Assembly: GCF_027533645.1 (NCBI RefSeq)
Contig: NZ_JAQAGY010000001.1
Location: 62,001 to 126,000 of the forward strand
Direction: 5' to 3'
From: Paenibacillus caseinilyticus
Lineage (GTDB): Bacteria; Bacillota; Bacilli; Paenibacillales; NBRC-103111
Length of the DNA stretch: 64,000 nt
Shown: positions 41,787-51,243 of the stretch, one piece after another
Numbering within the stretch: position 1 is the stretch's first letter
Layout: every line of letters begins with the position of its first letter
Position numbers and translations under genes: made by a program
The notes under the pieces: model-generated
Seen by the model: the letters and a program-made list of their open reading frames with translations, nothing else
The model's database searches: none
What the model was told of the DNA's origin: nothing

Positions 41787-44700
41787 TTAGTTGTACTTGG
41801 CACGAATCGCATCATACTCCGTCTGAGTAATAGGCAGCACCGTACCATGACGCGGGCTGGCGGGCAATTTGTAATCGGAAGACAAGGTCCATGCGCCCAA
41901 ATCCAGGTCTGTCGTTTCATACGGGATATACCCTCTGCCGCCGAACTCATCCACGAACAGATACCATTTCTCTTCCGTGTTGGATTTGAAGACTGTCGGA
42001 CCTTCGACCCCTTTACTGCCGCCGACCCCTTCTTTGATCATTGTAAATCCGGGATCGAATACGGAAGCCGCAGCTTCCTGGAACACCATTTTTCCGTAAG
42101 GAGAGGAGGACGTGTTGTCTCTTTCGTCCTTCGTGAACCGGTACACTTTGCCTTCATTGGCAATCATCGTCGTATCGATGACGGAATGACCGAAGTCCAT
42201 ATACACTTGAGGCTTGGTAAATGTATAGAAATCCCGTGTTTTGCTGTACATCATTTTTTGATACGTGTTTCCGGTATGACTTTGATCTGCGTAGATTTTG
42301 GATGCCCAGAAGACGATATACTCGCCTGACTTGTCATCATAGAACACTTCAGGGGCCCAAGTATTCCCGGCCTCTTCCGGCGCAACCTCTACCATTCTTT
42401 GCTCCGACCAGTCCACCAGGTCATTGGATTCCCAGACCATGATGGACCGGCTTCCTTGTCTTTGCGCCCGGTCCCAATTCGAGTTCCCGTTGATTTTCAA
42501 ATCGGTTGCGATCATATAGAACTTATCGCCCTCGGGTGAGCGGATGATGAAGGGATCCCTGACCCCCTTCTCGCCTAATCCCGATGTAAGCACAGGCTTC
42601 CCTTTGTTCGTCTCCTGCCAGTGCAGCGGGTCGTTCCCTTCGCTCAGAGCAAGATAGATCTGCTCACCGTCTGCCGTTCCTTCCCCGGTAAAGTAAGAGA
42701 AGAGATACCCGGCATACTTTTCTTGAGCCGGCCGTTCCTTGACGATGGCTTGGAATTCCTTGGCCTCGGACGCTCCATTGCGGGAGACCGTGGCTGTAAG
42801 CTTCACCGCTGCATCCCCGCTTCCCTGCCCCGGACGCGTCACTTCCCCGGTTGTTGTGATGATTCCAGGGGCTTCGGATTTCCAGGTAATGGTTGTCCCG
42901 TTCGCTCCTGCTGCAGGCAAGGTTAAGTTGCCGCGCACATCGTCCACATGGTGAACCACCAAAGCTTCCTTGTCCAATTGAACCGCTTGTTCATCGCTTG
43001 GCAATCTGAGAACGGTCACGGTAAACTCTCTTGTGGCAGATTTCGTGCCATCGGAGAAGGCTGCCGTCAAGGTTACCGTTTGGTCTCCGGCTTCAAATGC
43101 CGGTCTTTGGACTACGCCTGCATCGGTAATGACAGCCGGGAGGGACGATTTCCAGGTAATGGACGTCCCGTAAGACCCGTTCGCCGGCAAAGTCAGATTC
43201 TTCACCACTTCATTTTCGCTTGCATTGGCCCCCAGGATATCGGAGTAAGCCAGCTTGCCCGCTGCCGTACCGACGAACATCCCCTTCATCCGGGCAACCT
43301 TCGCATCCGCTTCCGCCTTCAGCCCCTTGATCTCGGCCTCTGTCAGAGCCCCGTTATATAGTTGAAAGTCCGCAATCATCCCTCCAAAATAAGGATCCGC
43401 GGGGTAAAATGACTTTCCGATAAATCCGCTTGCGCCCAGCTCCTGTCTAATCTGCTCTAAGGTGAGACCGTTCAAGCCGGCTTTGGATGCCGGAACGCCA
43501 TCGATATACAGGCTTAACGAACTGTCCTTGCCGGACAGAACGGCAGTGACCAGCTTCCATTCCCCGGAAGGCAGTGTCGCGGATTTGGCGGACACCTCGT
43601 TCTTCCAGCCGTCGGTAGCGATACCGAGCCGCGAGGAACTATCGGCATTATACTTGGGCGTGAAGTAGGTATAATGCGTCGAGCTATCCGCTCTTCCGAG
43701 GGCGTATAACCATTCCGCTCCGCCTCCCCCGCTCCAGTTGACGAGCGTTGATACGGTCATATCCTGTAATCCGTTCAGAATGCCGCCAGGCAGCTCGATA
43801 TACGAATTGGCCTTGCCTCCGGCGAAGCTTAGTACGCCCGCTTCTTGGCTGCGGATCCACTCGGCCGACGCCGGGTTCACCCAGGTACCGTCGAAGGTTC
43901 CGGTTTGATCCTTCACCTTGGCACCCTCGATTTGCGACATGTCATAATGTAGAATCCGTTCTGCGCCAGACGGTTCGGTTACGGGAGGAATGTCGGTCTC
44001 CACTTTGAGCCAGCTTAGCATGGGCTTGGACCCGCCCCCCTTGACCGCTTTTACGATCAGCTCCCCGCCTGTCACCGTGATGCCGCCGAACGTTTTCTCT
44101 TCCTTATTGGAACCGATGAGATAATGGTCGAGCTTCGTCTCTCCGTTAATGACGATACTCATCGCCCGATCCGCCGCATGCCATGGATCAAAGAATCCGG
44201 CCGTTACCTTATACGTACCGTTCGGAACCTCGAAGCGGTAGGCCAATCCCTTGCCGTTAGTGTTCCCGTCGTATTGGCGGATAGAATCGTAGGGATCGGT
44301 CGACCCGGTACGGGCCCAGGTCAGTCCTTCATCGGCTTCGTAGCCCCATAGGCTCCCCGTCACCGGATCCTTGCCGTACGGCTGTTCTTCCAAGGATTGG
44401 TACGTCCCGAGCGTCTCGCCTTCCTCTGGCTTGCCTGGCGTATCGTCACCCGCATCGACGTAGTACAGCGCTTGACTGCCGGCACGGCTCGGCGTCGCTT
44501 CCACCGGCTCGGACAGGATCGCTTCCACTCCCCGCTTCGCAACGACGGTGAAGGAGTACGCCGTGCCGTTAGTTAGACCGGTTACGATGGCTGACCCTGG
44601 ATCAGCAGGGACTTCAGCATACGTATCATCGCTGACCGTGGCAGGCTTATACCGCACTACGTATGCATCCGCACCGTCGACTTGACTGAACTGCAATGAC

Positions 44701-47657
44701 ACCTGCCTGTCGCCTGCCTTCACCTGGTAAATCACCGGCTTGGAAGGAACTTGGCCTCCCTCGCCAGTCACTTGGACATAAGCGAACTGTGCATCCCCCC
44801 AGCTGTGAAGACCCGCGCGCCCGCTGGTATAGGAGGTATCCTCCACACCGAATACCGGCTTCCCGTCGATGAAGGCGCGAATTTGTTTCCCTTCCAGGTG
44901 AACCTCCAATTTGTACAGCTCGCCCGGTTTCGCTGTGAACGGAACGGCCGGAGCCAAGTTTTGACCATCCTTTTTCAGGGTGAGCACGCCGTTCTCGAAC
45001 CCGAATATGTATCCTTTCGAGTGACTCGTTCCGCGGAACGCAATCCCCCAGTCCGCGCCACTCGTTGCATGCTTGGCAATGGCGGTCATCGTGCCGTCAA
45101 TGATCTCCATCCCGGCCATGCTTACTTCGCCTTGGCTGTCACTCCCGGATACATGCTTCAGCAACCCGTCTTCCATCTTCCACGAACTGAGATCCTGCCG
45201 GTAACGGCTCATATTGCCATCTTCAAAAGAGTCTGCCACCCGCACCGACTCCTCTTCCGGAGTCACGGCCGTCTCCGTATACCCGGTACCTTGGCCTCCT
45301 TTGCCGATCGCAGCGACACGAACGGTAACGGGGCTTCCGTTGGTCAGATCCTTTATATCGAATGACGTCTTATCGGTCTCCATCCTAGCAATCGGCTCGG
45401 AACCGGCGAGCACCTGAACCGCATAGCCGGAGGCCCCTTCGATCTGACCGAATTCCACATGGGCCGATCCATTGCCTGGTACAGCTATGATTTTGCCGGG
45501 CGCAGGCGCATCGGGGAGCACTGTGAATTCTTTCGAAGAAGGACTGCTTGCCGCCCCATCCACAGCTTCCACGACGCCATAATAAGTTGTACCGTTCGAA
45601 AGTCCCTCGACTTGAATCGATCCGTTCGGCGTACCACTCAGGAGCTCCTTCGTATAGACGCCGGATTGCGTCCCATAACGAACGCGATAGGCGGGAACGC
45701 CGCCGCCGGCTTCGTAGTAGACGTGGAATCCGCCGTCCTTGCCGGCCGCCGACACACCGCTCGGAGCCAGTAATGCCGGTGTGCCTTGAACCCGCTTGGA
45801 AGGAGGACTGAACCCGTTGCGGTTGCCTGCACGAAGGGTAAGATCGTACTTCTTCCCGTTCTCCAAGCCTCCGATCACGACTTCCTCTCCGGACACCAGC
45901 GTAAACTTCTGCTTGCGGGTCTCGCCTCGCACCCCGTAGGTTACTTCATATTCGTAGGCCCCTTTGGGAGCGCTGAATTCCACTTTCAACCCTTTATTGA
46001 GCGGCTTGACATCCAAGATCTTCGGCGCTTCAGGCTTCTTATTCTCCTTCATCACATCCCCGTTCAGAGTCACCACGGAACGTGCGGGAATGACGGCTTC
46101 GAACGTACCGCCGCCCTGAACCGGAATATCTGCTCCCCGCATGAGATCGCGGTCAGCCGAGGTAACATACGATTTCAGGACGAACACGGATTCCTTCTTC
46201 CCGAGCCCCTTTACATCGATCTTCACCCGTTTCTCCTCTTGGCTGTCATTGACGAACACGGCCGTTACCGTCTTCTCGCCCTCATGAAGGTATGCGGAGC
46301 CCAGCAGCCCGCTTCGCGCTTGTTCATCAAGCCCCGTAAGCGCGATACGTTTGGCGCCGGGACGAATAAATTTGCTGTAATTGCCAAGGGCCCACAAGAT
46401 TTTGGAAGTGAGTATATTCTGCTCGTCTCCCGCCTGATTAAAATCGGTATAAATCAGACCATCCTTATAATCTTCCTTGGAAACCGCCGTCCACCACTGC
46501 CATGCCGACGCATTCGCCTTCGTCAGATCATAATGAATCGTACGGGCCACATGCAGGGCCGGATCGATCCCCAGGTCGCGGCCGGGTCCGTAGGAGCCCA
46601 GAATGCAATACTCCGACATCCAGTAGACAGCGGCAGGCTCGTATTTCTTCATGTTGGCATCGAGCAGTTCCCTCAGCTTGCCAAGGCGGTCGTCGCCCGG
46701 GCTGCTATAATCGGACCAGTAGGAATGAGAGGCGATTTTGTTCCCTACCGCTTCCTTCATCTTCGGGTCCCCAAGCAAGTCCTTGATATATTCCCTGTAT
46801 TTCCCTGTCCCTAAACTATTGGCACCGCCGGTATATTGCTCTTTATTCGAGAACATCTTATAGAATTCATCATCCAAGAGTGCGGTAATCTCTACGCCGT
46901 CCGGAGCGCTGATTGTGGACTTCAGGCCTTTCTTCTTCAACTGCCGGTGCAGCTCGAGAATCACGCGCTTCAGATCTTCGTTATTATAGCGGTTCCCCTC
47001 CTGCCCGGCCTTATTCCAATCCCAAGTCGGCTCGTTAATCGGGCTGATGTACTGGAATTCAAGACCTTTCTGTTTAAAATGTTTCAACACATCGATCAGA
47101 TAAGCGGCGAATTCGTCTTCGTAGCCTTCCTTCAAATTGGTAGAGCCTACGGTCGAATCCGGTTGGGCATGGCCGTTCTTCGTCATCCAGACCGGCGGGC
47201 TGTTGACGAACGCGATCAGCGTATCGACGCCCCGGTCTTTGGCCGCCTTCAGGAACCACTGCTGTCCCGCCTGCTTGCTCCAGTCGTACTTGCCGTCCTC
47301 CGACGATTTGAACGCTTCCGCTCGGCGCCATGGGTTCGAGATGATCTCTTGGTCCGTTTCGGTGGAACCCGCGCCGATATTGAACCGCCACGCAGACAGG
47401 CCTATGCCTTTGTCCCTGGAGAAGAGCAGATCGGCTACGCGGTTTTTATTGTCTTCCGTCCAGTGCTTTCCAAGCGGCTCCATCGACCATGCGTCGGATG
47501 CGCCAAAGTTGTCGATCCGCTGATAGGAAGCCGATGCGTCTATGGACACCGTGCTGTCCGGCGCAGCCGAACTGGCATACGAGAACCCGTATGTATTGAT
47601 CAGGCATGTGCACGTCAGCAGTGCAGCTGTGAATTTCTTCCTAAGCTTGGTTTTCAT
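41787..47657 (-). CDS. Giant secreted bifunctional glycosidase: GH30-like and GH43 modules joined by FN3, laminin-G-like, malectin-like and Ig-like domains
   Basis: A 1956-residue secreted protein (signal cut near residue 32). Residues about 36-530 are a GH30-type catalytic domain (DNFGASDAW; acid/base Glu209 in SPINEP; nucleophile Glu349 in WMSEYC), resembling endo-beta-1,6-galactanase-type members. Then: three FN3 (540-800), a concanavalin-like fold (805-968), another FN3 (971-1056), a malectin-like domain (1062-1222), a LamG-type domain (1232-1460) and two atrophied bacterial Ig domains (1465-1645). The C-terminal 310 residues are a GH43 propeller (GVRDPFIIR, NTWAPEV, GVEGPTVF). Together these suggest attack on branched galactan or arabinogalactan side chains; the substrate is inference. 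A LacI gene and an operator lie upstream. Confidence 0.9.
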   Translation of the reverse strand: MKTKLRKKFTAALLTCTCLINTYGFSYASSAAPDSTVSIDASASYQRIDNFGASDAWSMEPLGKHWTEDNKNRVADLLFSRDKGIGLSAWRFNIGAGSTETDQEIISNPWRRAEAFKSSEDGKYDWSKQAGQQWFLKAAKDRGVDTLIAFVNSPPVWMTKNGHAQPDSTVGSTNLKEGYEDEFAAYLIDVLKHFKQKGLEFQYISPINEPTWDWNKAGQEGNRYNNEDLKRVILELHRQLKKKGLKSTISAPDGVEITALLDDEFYKMFSNKEQYTGGANSLGTGKYREYIKDLLGDPKMKEAVGNKIASHSYWSDYSSPGDDRLGKLRELLDANMKKYEPAAVYWMSEYCILGSYGPGRDLGIDPALHVARTIHYDLTKANASAWQWWTAVSKEDYKDGLIYTDFNQAGDEQNILTSKILWALGNYSKFIRPGAKRIALTGLDEQARSGLLGSAYLHEGEKTVTAVFVNDSQEEKRVKIDVKGLGKKESVFVLKSYVTSADRDLMRGADIPVQGGGTFEAVIPARSVVTLNGDVMKENKKPEAPKILDVKPLNKGLKVEFSAPKGAYEYEVTYGVRGETRKQKFTLVSGEEVVIGGLENGKKYDLTLRAGNRNGFSPPSKRVQGTPALLAPSGVSAAGKDGGFHVYYEAGGGVPAYRVRYGTQSGVYTKELLSGTPNGSIQVEGLSNGTTYYGVVEAVDGAASSPSSKEFTVLPDAPAPGKIIAVPGNGSAHVEFGQIEGASGYAVQVLAGSEPIARMETDKTSFDIKDLTNGSPVTVRVAAIGKGGQGTGYTETAVTPEEESVRVADSFEDGNMSRYRQDLSSWKMEDGLLKHVSGSDSQGEVSMAGMEIIDGTMTAIAKHATSGADWGIAFRGTSHSKGYIFGFENGVLTLKKDGQNLAPAVPFTAKPGELYKLEVHLEGKQIRAFIDGKPVFGVEDTSYTSGRAGLHSWGDAQFAYVQVTGEGGQVPSKPVIYQVKAGDRQVSLQFSQVDGADAYVVRYKPATVSDDTYAEVPADPGSAIVTGLTNGTAYSFTVVAKRGVEAILSEPVEATPSRAGSQALYYVDAGDDTPGKPEEGETLGTYQSLEEQPYGKDPVTGSLWGYEADEGLTWARTGSTDPYDSIRQYDGNTNGKGLAYRFEVPNGTYKVTAGFFDPWHAADRAMSIVINGETKLDHYLIGSNKEEKTFGGITVTGGELIVKAVKGGGSKPMLSWLKVETDIPPVTEPSGAERILHYDMSQIEGAKVKDQTGTFDGTWVNPASAEWIRSQEAGVLSFAGGKANSYIELPGGILNGLQDMTVSTLVNWSGGGGAEWLYALGRADSSTHYTYFTPKYNADSSSRLGIATDGWKNEVSAKSATLPSGEWKLVTAVLSGKDSSLSLYIDGVPASKAGLNGLTLEQIRQELGASGFIGKSFYPADPYFGGMIADFQLYNGALTEAEIKGLKAEADAKVARMKGMFVGTAAGKLAYSDILGANASENEVVKNLTLPANGSYGTSITWKSSLPAVITDAGVVQRPAFEAGDQTVTLTAAFSDGTKSATREFTVTVLRLPSDEQAVQLDKEALVVHHVDDVRGNLTLPAAGANGTTITWKSEAPGIITTTGEVTRPGQGSGDAAVKLTATVSRNGASEAKEFQAIVKERPAQEKYAGYLFSYFTGEGTADGEQIYLALSEGNDPLHWQETNKGKPVLTSGLGEKGVRDPFIIRSPEGDKFYMIATDLKINGNSNWDRAQRQGSRSIMVWESNDLVDWSEQRMVEVAPEEAGNTWAPEVFYDDKSGEYIVFWASKIYADQSHTGNTYQKMMYSKTRDFYTFTKPQVYMDFGHSVIDTTMIANEGKVYRFTKDERDNTSSSPYGKMVFQEAAASVFDPGFTMIKEGVGGSKGVEGPTVFKSNTEEKWYLFVDEFGGRGYIPYETTDLDLGAWTLSSDYKLPASPRHGTVLPITQTEYDAIRAKYN

Positions 47658-48004
47658 AAGACATTCCTCTCTTCAATGAACTTGGCCTGCTCTAGAAGCC
47701 CTGCAGCATCCGCCGCCTGGCCCGGCATGCCGCTCACCGGTTTCAAATAGCTTCTAAGCAATAACGGATTAGCTGCCTTGATGGTGGGTATACCGGATTC
47801 TCTCCCCCTCCGATTACGATTCCGAAGCCCTTAATGAAATCATTTATGAAACCCATTACATGAAACGGGTTTCATAATAGCGGAAAAAAATACGGCGCTC
47901 ATCACCGTGTCTTTTCCCTAGGATGTAAGGGGTTTCACTGACTTTATTCTATTCTTCCAATATTGCCCTGTCAATCCTTTTTTGAGTGGGCTTACCTCAC
48001 GCCC
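47658..48004 (-). other. Leader of the GH30-GH43 gene
   Basis: This 347-bp gap holds the operator at 47860-47875 and should contain the promoter. No gene is seen. Confidence 0.6.
47860..47875. promoter_or_regulatory. Palindromic operator before the GH30-GH43 gene
   Basis: ATGAAAC-GG-GTTTCAT is a perfect 7+7 dyad. A half-copy, TATGAAACCC, lies 16 bp to the left at 47845-47854. Either the LacI protein encoded just upstream or CcpA could bind here. Confidence 0.7.
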
Positions 48005-49027
48005 CTACCGCCTTTTTGTACTTTGGCGTACGACAAGTTCCGGCTCGATTACGGTCACTTTCTTTACTCTTTCCTTCATGATCAGCTTATGAAGTACATG
48101 GACCGAAGTCCCGCCTAACGTTTCCATTTGCTGCTTCACGGTGGTGAGCTCCGGGTAGATCGCCGAAGCTAACGGAATGTCGTCGAAGCCTACGATTGAC
48201 ATCTCTGCAGGAATCGCTATGCCGGATTTCATGGCCGCTTTCACCGCCCCTACGGCGGTATAATCGTTCACGCACAGTACAGCTGAAGGGCGGTTTGTCT
48301 GGTTCAGAATGATTTCCATGGACCTTTCTCCGGAAGCCATCGAGAAATCCCCGAACAATACGCGGTCCTTCGGCACTTCCAGCCCGTTGCGCGCCATAAC
48401 CCGCTTATAGGCCCTGACTTTCTGGGCGGTGGTCGTCATGTTATCATTGCCGGCGATGAAGGCAATATCCGTATGTCCGATATCAACTAAATATTGAGTA
48501 GCCATCTCGGCTCCCTTGCTCTCGTCGGTGACCACGCGGTGAAGCGAAGTGCCTGGCAAGCTGCCGTTCACGAGCACCAAGGGGATTCTCGCTGCCGTCT
48601 CTACCACCTCATGGACAAGAGCCGGGCTGCATTTGGTAAGATTAATCCGTCCCCCGAGGAATATAATCCCGTCGACCTGTTTCTCTCTCAAGATGTGCAG
48701 GTATTGCGATTCCCTCTCGTAATCTCCAAGCGTGTCGCACAGAAAGAAGGTGTATCCCATATCCCGCGCCTCCCGCTCGATCCCGCTGAATACCTCCGGA
48801 AAGAACGGATTCGTAATGTCCGGAACGATGACTCCGACCGTTCCCGTCTCCTTCTTCGTTAAGCTGCGGGCGAGCGCATTCGGCTGAAACTGGTATTTAT
48901 CAATGAGCTCCATAATCTTGAACCGGGTGCTTTCCTTAACCGGCGCCGTATTATTCAATACCCGCGATACCGTCGCAACGGACACTCCGGCTTCGCTCGC
49001 GATATCGTAGATCGTCATTTGCTTCAT
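48005..49027 (-). CDS. LacI-family repressor, probable regulator of the GH30-GH43 gene
   Basis: A 340-residue standard LacI protein: HTH MTIYDIASEAGVSVATVSRV, hinge FQPNALARSL, sensor domain with VCVNDYTAVGAV and IVGFDDIPLAS. It lies 347 bp upstream of the giant glycosidase gene on the same strand, with a palindromic operator between. Two terminators (49117-49161, 49223-49251) insulate it from the iol cluster, so it is its own unit. Confidence 0.92.
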   Translation of the reverse strand: MKQMTIYDIASEAGVSVATVSRVLNNTAPVKESTRFKIMELIDKYQFQPNALARSLTKKETGTVGVIVPDITNPFFPEVFSGIEREARDMGYTFFLCDTLGDYERESQYLHILREKQVDGIIFLGGRINLTKCSPALVHEVVETAARIPLVLVNGSLPGTSLHRVVTDESKGAEMATQYLVDIGHTDIAFIAGNDNMTTTAQKVRAYKRVMARNGLEVPKDRVLFGDFSMASGERSMEIILNQTNRPSAVLCVNDYTAVGAVKAAMKSGIAIPAEMSIVGFDDIPLASAIYPELTTVKQQMETLGGTSVHVLHKLIMKERVKKVTVIEPELVVRQSTKRR

Positions 49028-49116
49028 TTTCTCATGCCCCTAGCTTCTTCACAATGTGGTACCGATTTCACCTAATGATATCAAATCCCGTACCATCATG
49101 CCTAGCTTCTCCAGAC

Positions 49117-49161
49117 AAAAAAACAAGAACCCCAATATCCCTTACGGTCATGGGGCTCTTG
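49117..49161 (-). terminator. Intrinsic terminator (second of two) upstream of the LacI gene
   Basis: On the reverse strand CAAGAGCCCC (49161-49152) pairs with GGGGTTCTTG (49133-49124), followed by TTTTTTT. Confidence 0.85.
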
Positions 49162-49222
49162 TCTCATCCTATTTTGCCAATAAGGAGTAGTTAGAAGCAG
49201 GCTTGGCCATTGTGAAACGAAC

Positions 49223-49251
49223 AAAAAAAAGAAGCCGCAAACCATGGCTCC
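49223..49251 (-). terminator. Intrinsic terminator at the end of the iol cluster
   Basis: On the reverse strand GGAGCC (49251-49246) pairs with GGCTTC (49236-49231, one G-U), followed by eight T. It is 35 bp after the stop of the LacI gene at 49286. Confidence 0.75.
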
Positions 49252-49285
49252 TTGGGATGAGACTCTTATCATGAATAGGGTCCTT

Positions 49286-50311
49286 CTATACCTCTTCGTG
49301 TCCGTCATCAACCGGCCCGGCCGTGGACTGACGTAGGCGCAGCTCCGGCCGGAGAACGATGCGCCGCTTGGTTGATTCCGCATGCTGCACGTTGTCGATC
49401 AATAACTTGAATGCCTGCTTCCCCATCGTGGCAATCGGCTGCGCTACCGTTGTCAGCGGCGGATCCGTCACCTGGGCCAATATCGTATCATCAAAGCCGA
49501 CGATCGACAGTTGATCGGGCACCTTAACCCCAAGCTGCTTGGCCCCCTGCATAGCGCCGATCGCGAGCAGATCGTTGCAGCAGAATATAGCCGTCGGTGG
49601 ATCAGGTCTGCCCAGCAGTTCAGCTGCCCCGCGGCGCCCTTCCTCTACCCTATGTTCGCAAATGACAACGTTGTGATCGTCGAACGGAATCTGCATTTCC
49701 AGAAGACCTTGTTTAAAGCCCCGAATGCGTTCGCGGCTGCTGCTGACTCTCAGATTCTCCGAAAGGATAGCGAGCCTTCGGTGTCCGAGCTCCGTCAGAT
49801 GACGCGCCGCCATCATACCCCCGATAAAGTCGTCGACTAAGACGGTATCCACCACCAAGGCACTGGTTTCGCGCGCAATCAGGACGATCGGCATGTTCTT
49901 CGTTTGGAGCCGTGCCAGAATATCCGTATTGTCAACACCGGTTCCGATCACGATCCCGTCCACCCTTTTTTGCTCCAGGAGGGCAATATACCGCTCCACC
50001 CGCTCATCCTGGTTATCCGTACTGCACATAATGACGGAGTAGTCGTCCGTATGGGCCTGATCCTCGATCGCGCGGGCGATTTCGGCAAAGAACGGGTTCG
50101 ATATATCTGGAATCAGAAGACCAACCGAATAGGTTTTCTTCCCCATGAGGGCAGAAGCGATTAGACTTGGCTGGTAATCGAGCTCTTCCATGATTTTGAA
50201 AATGTGCTCGCGTCTTTTTTTGCTGACTTTCCCTTTTCCGTTAATGGCATTGGAGACGGTGGCGATCGATACGCCGGCTTCCTTGGCCACATCATATATG
50301 GTTGCTTTCAT
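49286..50311 (-). CDS. LacI-family regulator at the end of the iol operon
   Basis: I place the start at ATG 50311, six bases after GAGGG. The 341-residue protein has HTH ATIYDVAKEAGVSIATVSNA, hinge LDYQPSLIASAL and sensor domain with FCCNDLLAIGAM and IVGFDDTILAQ. It is 113 bp after iolB on the same strand, ending the cluster. Bacillus subtilis uses a DeoR-type IolR, so a LacI protein here would be a different control solution. A CG-centred palindrome (50394-50403) precedes it and could be its own site. Confidence 0.9.
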   Translation of the reverse strand: MKATIYDVAKEAGVSIATVSNAINGKGKVSKKRREHIFKIMEELDYQPSLIASALMGKKTYSVGLLIPDISNPFFAEIARAIEDQAHTDDYSVIMCSTDNQDERVERYIALLEQKRVDGIVIGTGVDNTDILARLQTKNMPIVLIARETSALVVDTVLVDDFIGGMMAARHLTELGHRRLAILSENLRVSSSRERIRGFKQGLLEMQIPFDDHNVVICEHRVEEGRRGAAELLGRPDPPTAIFCCNDLLAIGAMQGAKQLGVKVPDQLSIVGFDDTILAQVTDPPLTTVAQPIATMGKQAFKLLIDNVQHAESTKRRIVLRPELRLRQSTAGPVDDGHEEV

Positions 50312-50393
50312 ACCCGTCCCTCTGAAAATAAAATGCTGGGAGACGAGCTGCTCATCCCCCATATCCATATTATGAACTTTTCATTAGGCGGTT

Positions 50394-50403
50394 GCAACGT
50401 TGC
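50394..50403. promoter_or_regulatory. CG-centred palindrome before the LacI gene
   Basis: GCAACGTTGC is a perfect 10-bp palindrome between iolB and the LacI start, in the form of a LacI-family autoregulatory site. It differs from the AAGCGCTT sites ahead of iolD. Confidence 0.45.
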
Positions 50404-50424
50404 TGCGGAACGTGCCGGCTTTCC

Positions 50425-51243
50425 TTAGATGTTCGCCTTCATGATCCATTGATGATCGGGATCGTTGTGGAATTTCCAGGTCCGATGAGGCCCGGCCATC
50501 ACATTCAAATAATAGACGTCATAGCCGGGCGGGGCCGCTACAGGATGATACCCGCGGGGCACGAGTACCGCTTCGCCGCTCTTGACGATCAAGGTTTCGT
50601 CAAGCGTACGGTCGTCTGTGTACACCCTTTGTACAGCAAAGCCCTGCTCCGGTTCTACTCTGTAATAGTAGGTCTCTTCCAGGAACGACTCTTCGGGCAG
50701 CCTATCCCGGTCATGCTTATGCGGCGGATAACTGGACCAATGGCCGTTCGGAGTGAACACTTCCACAACGAGCAAGCTGTCTGCCGGCTCCTGCTCCGGC
50801 AGGATGTTGTGGATACGCCGTTCGGTATGGCCTGTGCCGCGAATTTCGACGCCCACTTGTGCGGGCTCGATAAGACGGGCGGCATAGCTGCCCCGGCCGG
50901 GCGCCGAGCAGATCGCAATCTCCAAGGAACTCCGTGCCTCTACAGTAAACGGCTCCCCGTTCGGAACGTAGACGGAATAAGGGGGGATTCTTTCAAATAC
51001 GCTCATTCGCTGTCCAACGGCGCTCCATTGCATCGCGCCTGCCGAGATATCCGCGATGCCGCTTAGCAGGACGACGCATACCTCCTGATCGCCGGTATCC
51101 CGGCGAATGGATTGCCCTTCGGTCAACCGGACAACTTCGAAGCCGACATAAGTCCAGCCTGCGGATGCCGGCGTAATGGACAGGATTGTTCCCTCAGGCC
51201 CGGGGTTGCGTTCGGCCTTCACTACGAGTGTATTCTTGGTCAT
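50425..51243 (-). CDS. iolB: 5-deoxy-glucuronate isomerase
   Basis: The 272-residue protein is a bicupin of the KduI/IolB type and nearly the length of Bacillus subtilis IolB (271). The C-terminal cupin has the metal motif PHKHD with Glu in EETYYY and a later His in PRGYHPV. It converts 5-deoxy-glucuronate to 5-dehydro-2-deoxygluconate. Its start overlaps the iolG stop (ATGA), showing coupling within the operon. Confidence 0.95.
   Translation of the reverse strand: MTKNTLVVKAERNPGPEGTILSITPASAGWTYVGFEVVRLTEGQSIRRDTGDQEVCVVLLSGIADISAGAMQWSAVGQRMSVFERIPPYSVYVPNGEPFTVEARSSLEIAICSAPGRGSYAARLIEPAQVGVEIRGTGHTERRIHNILPEQEPADSLLVVEVFTPNGHWSSYPPHKHDRDRLPEESFLEETYYYRVEPEQGFAVQRVYTDDRTLDETLIVKSGEAVLVPRGYHPVAAPPGYDVYYLNVMAGPHRTWKFHNDPDHQWIMKANI

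Noticed and set aside
45786-46814. 342-residue forward frame opposite the GH30 domain
   Set aside because: Antisense to a domain with intact catalytic motifs; no ribosome site or recognisable motif.
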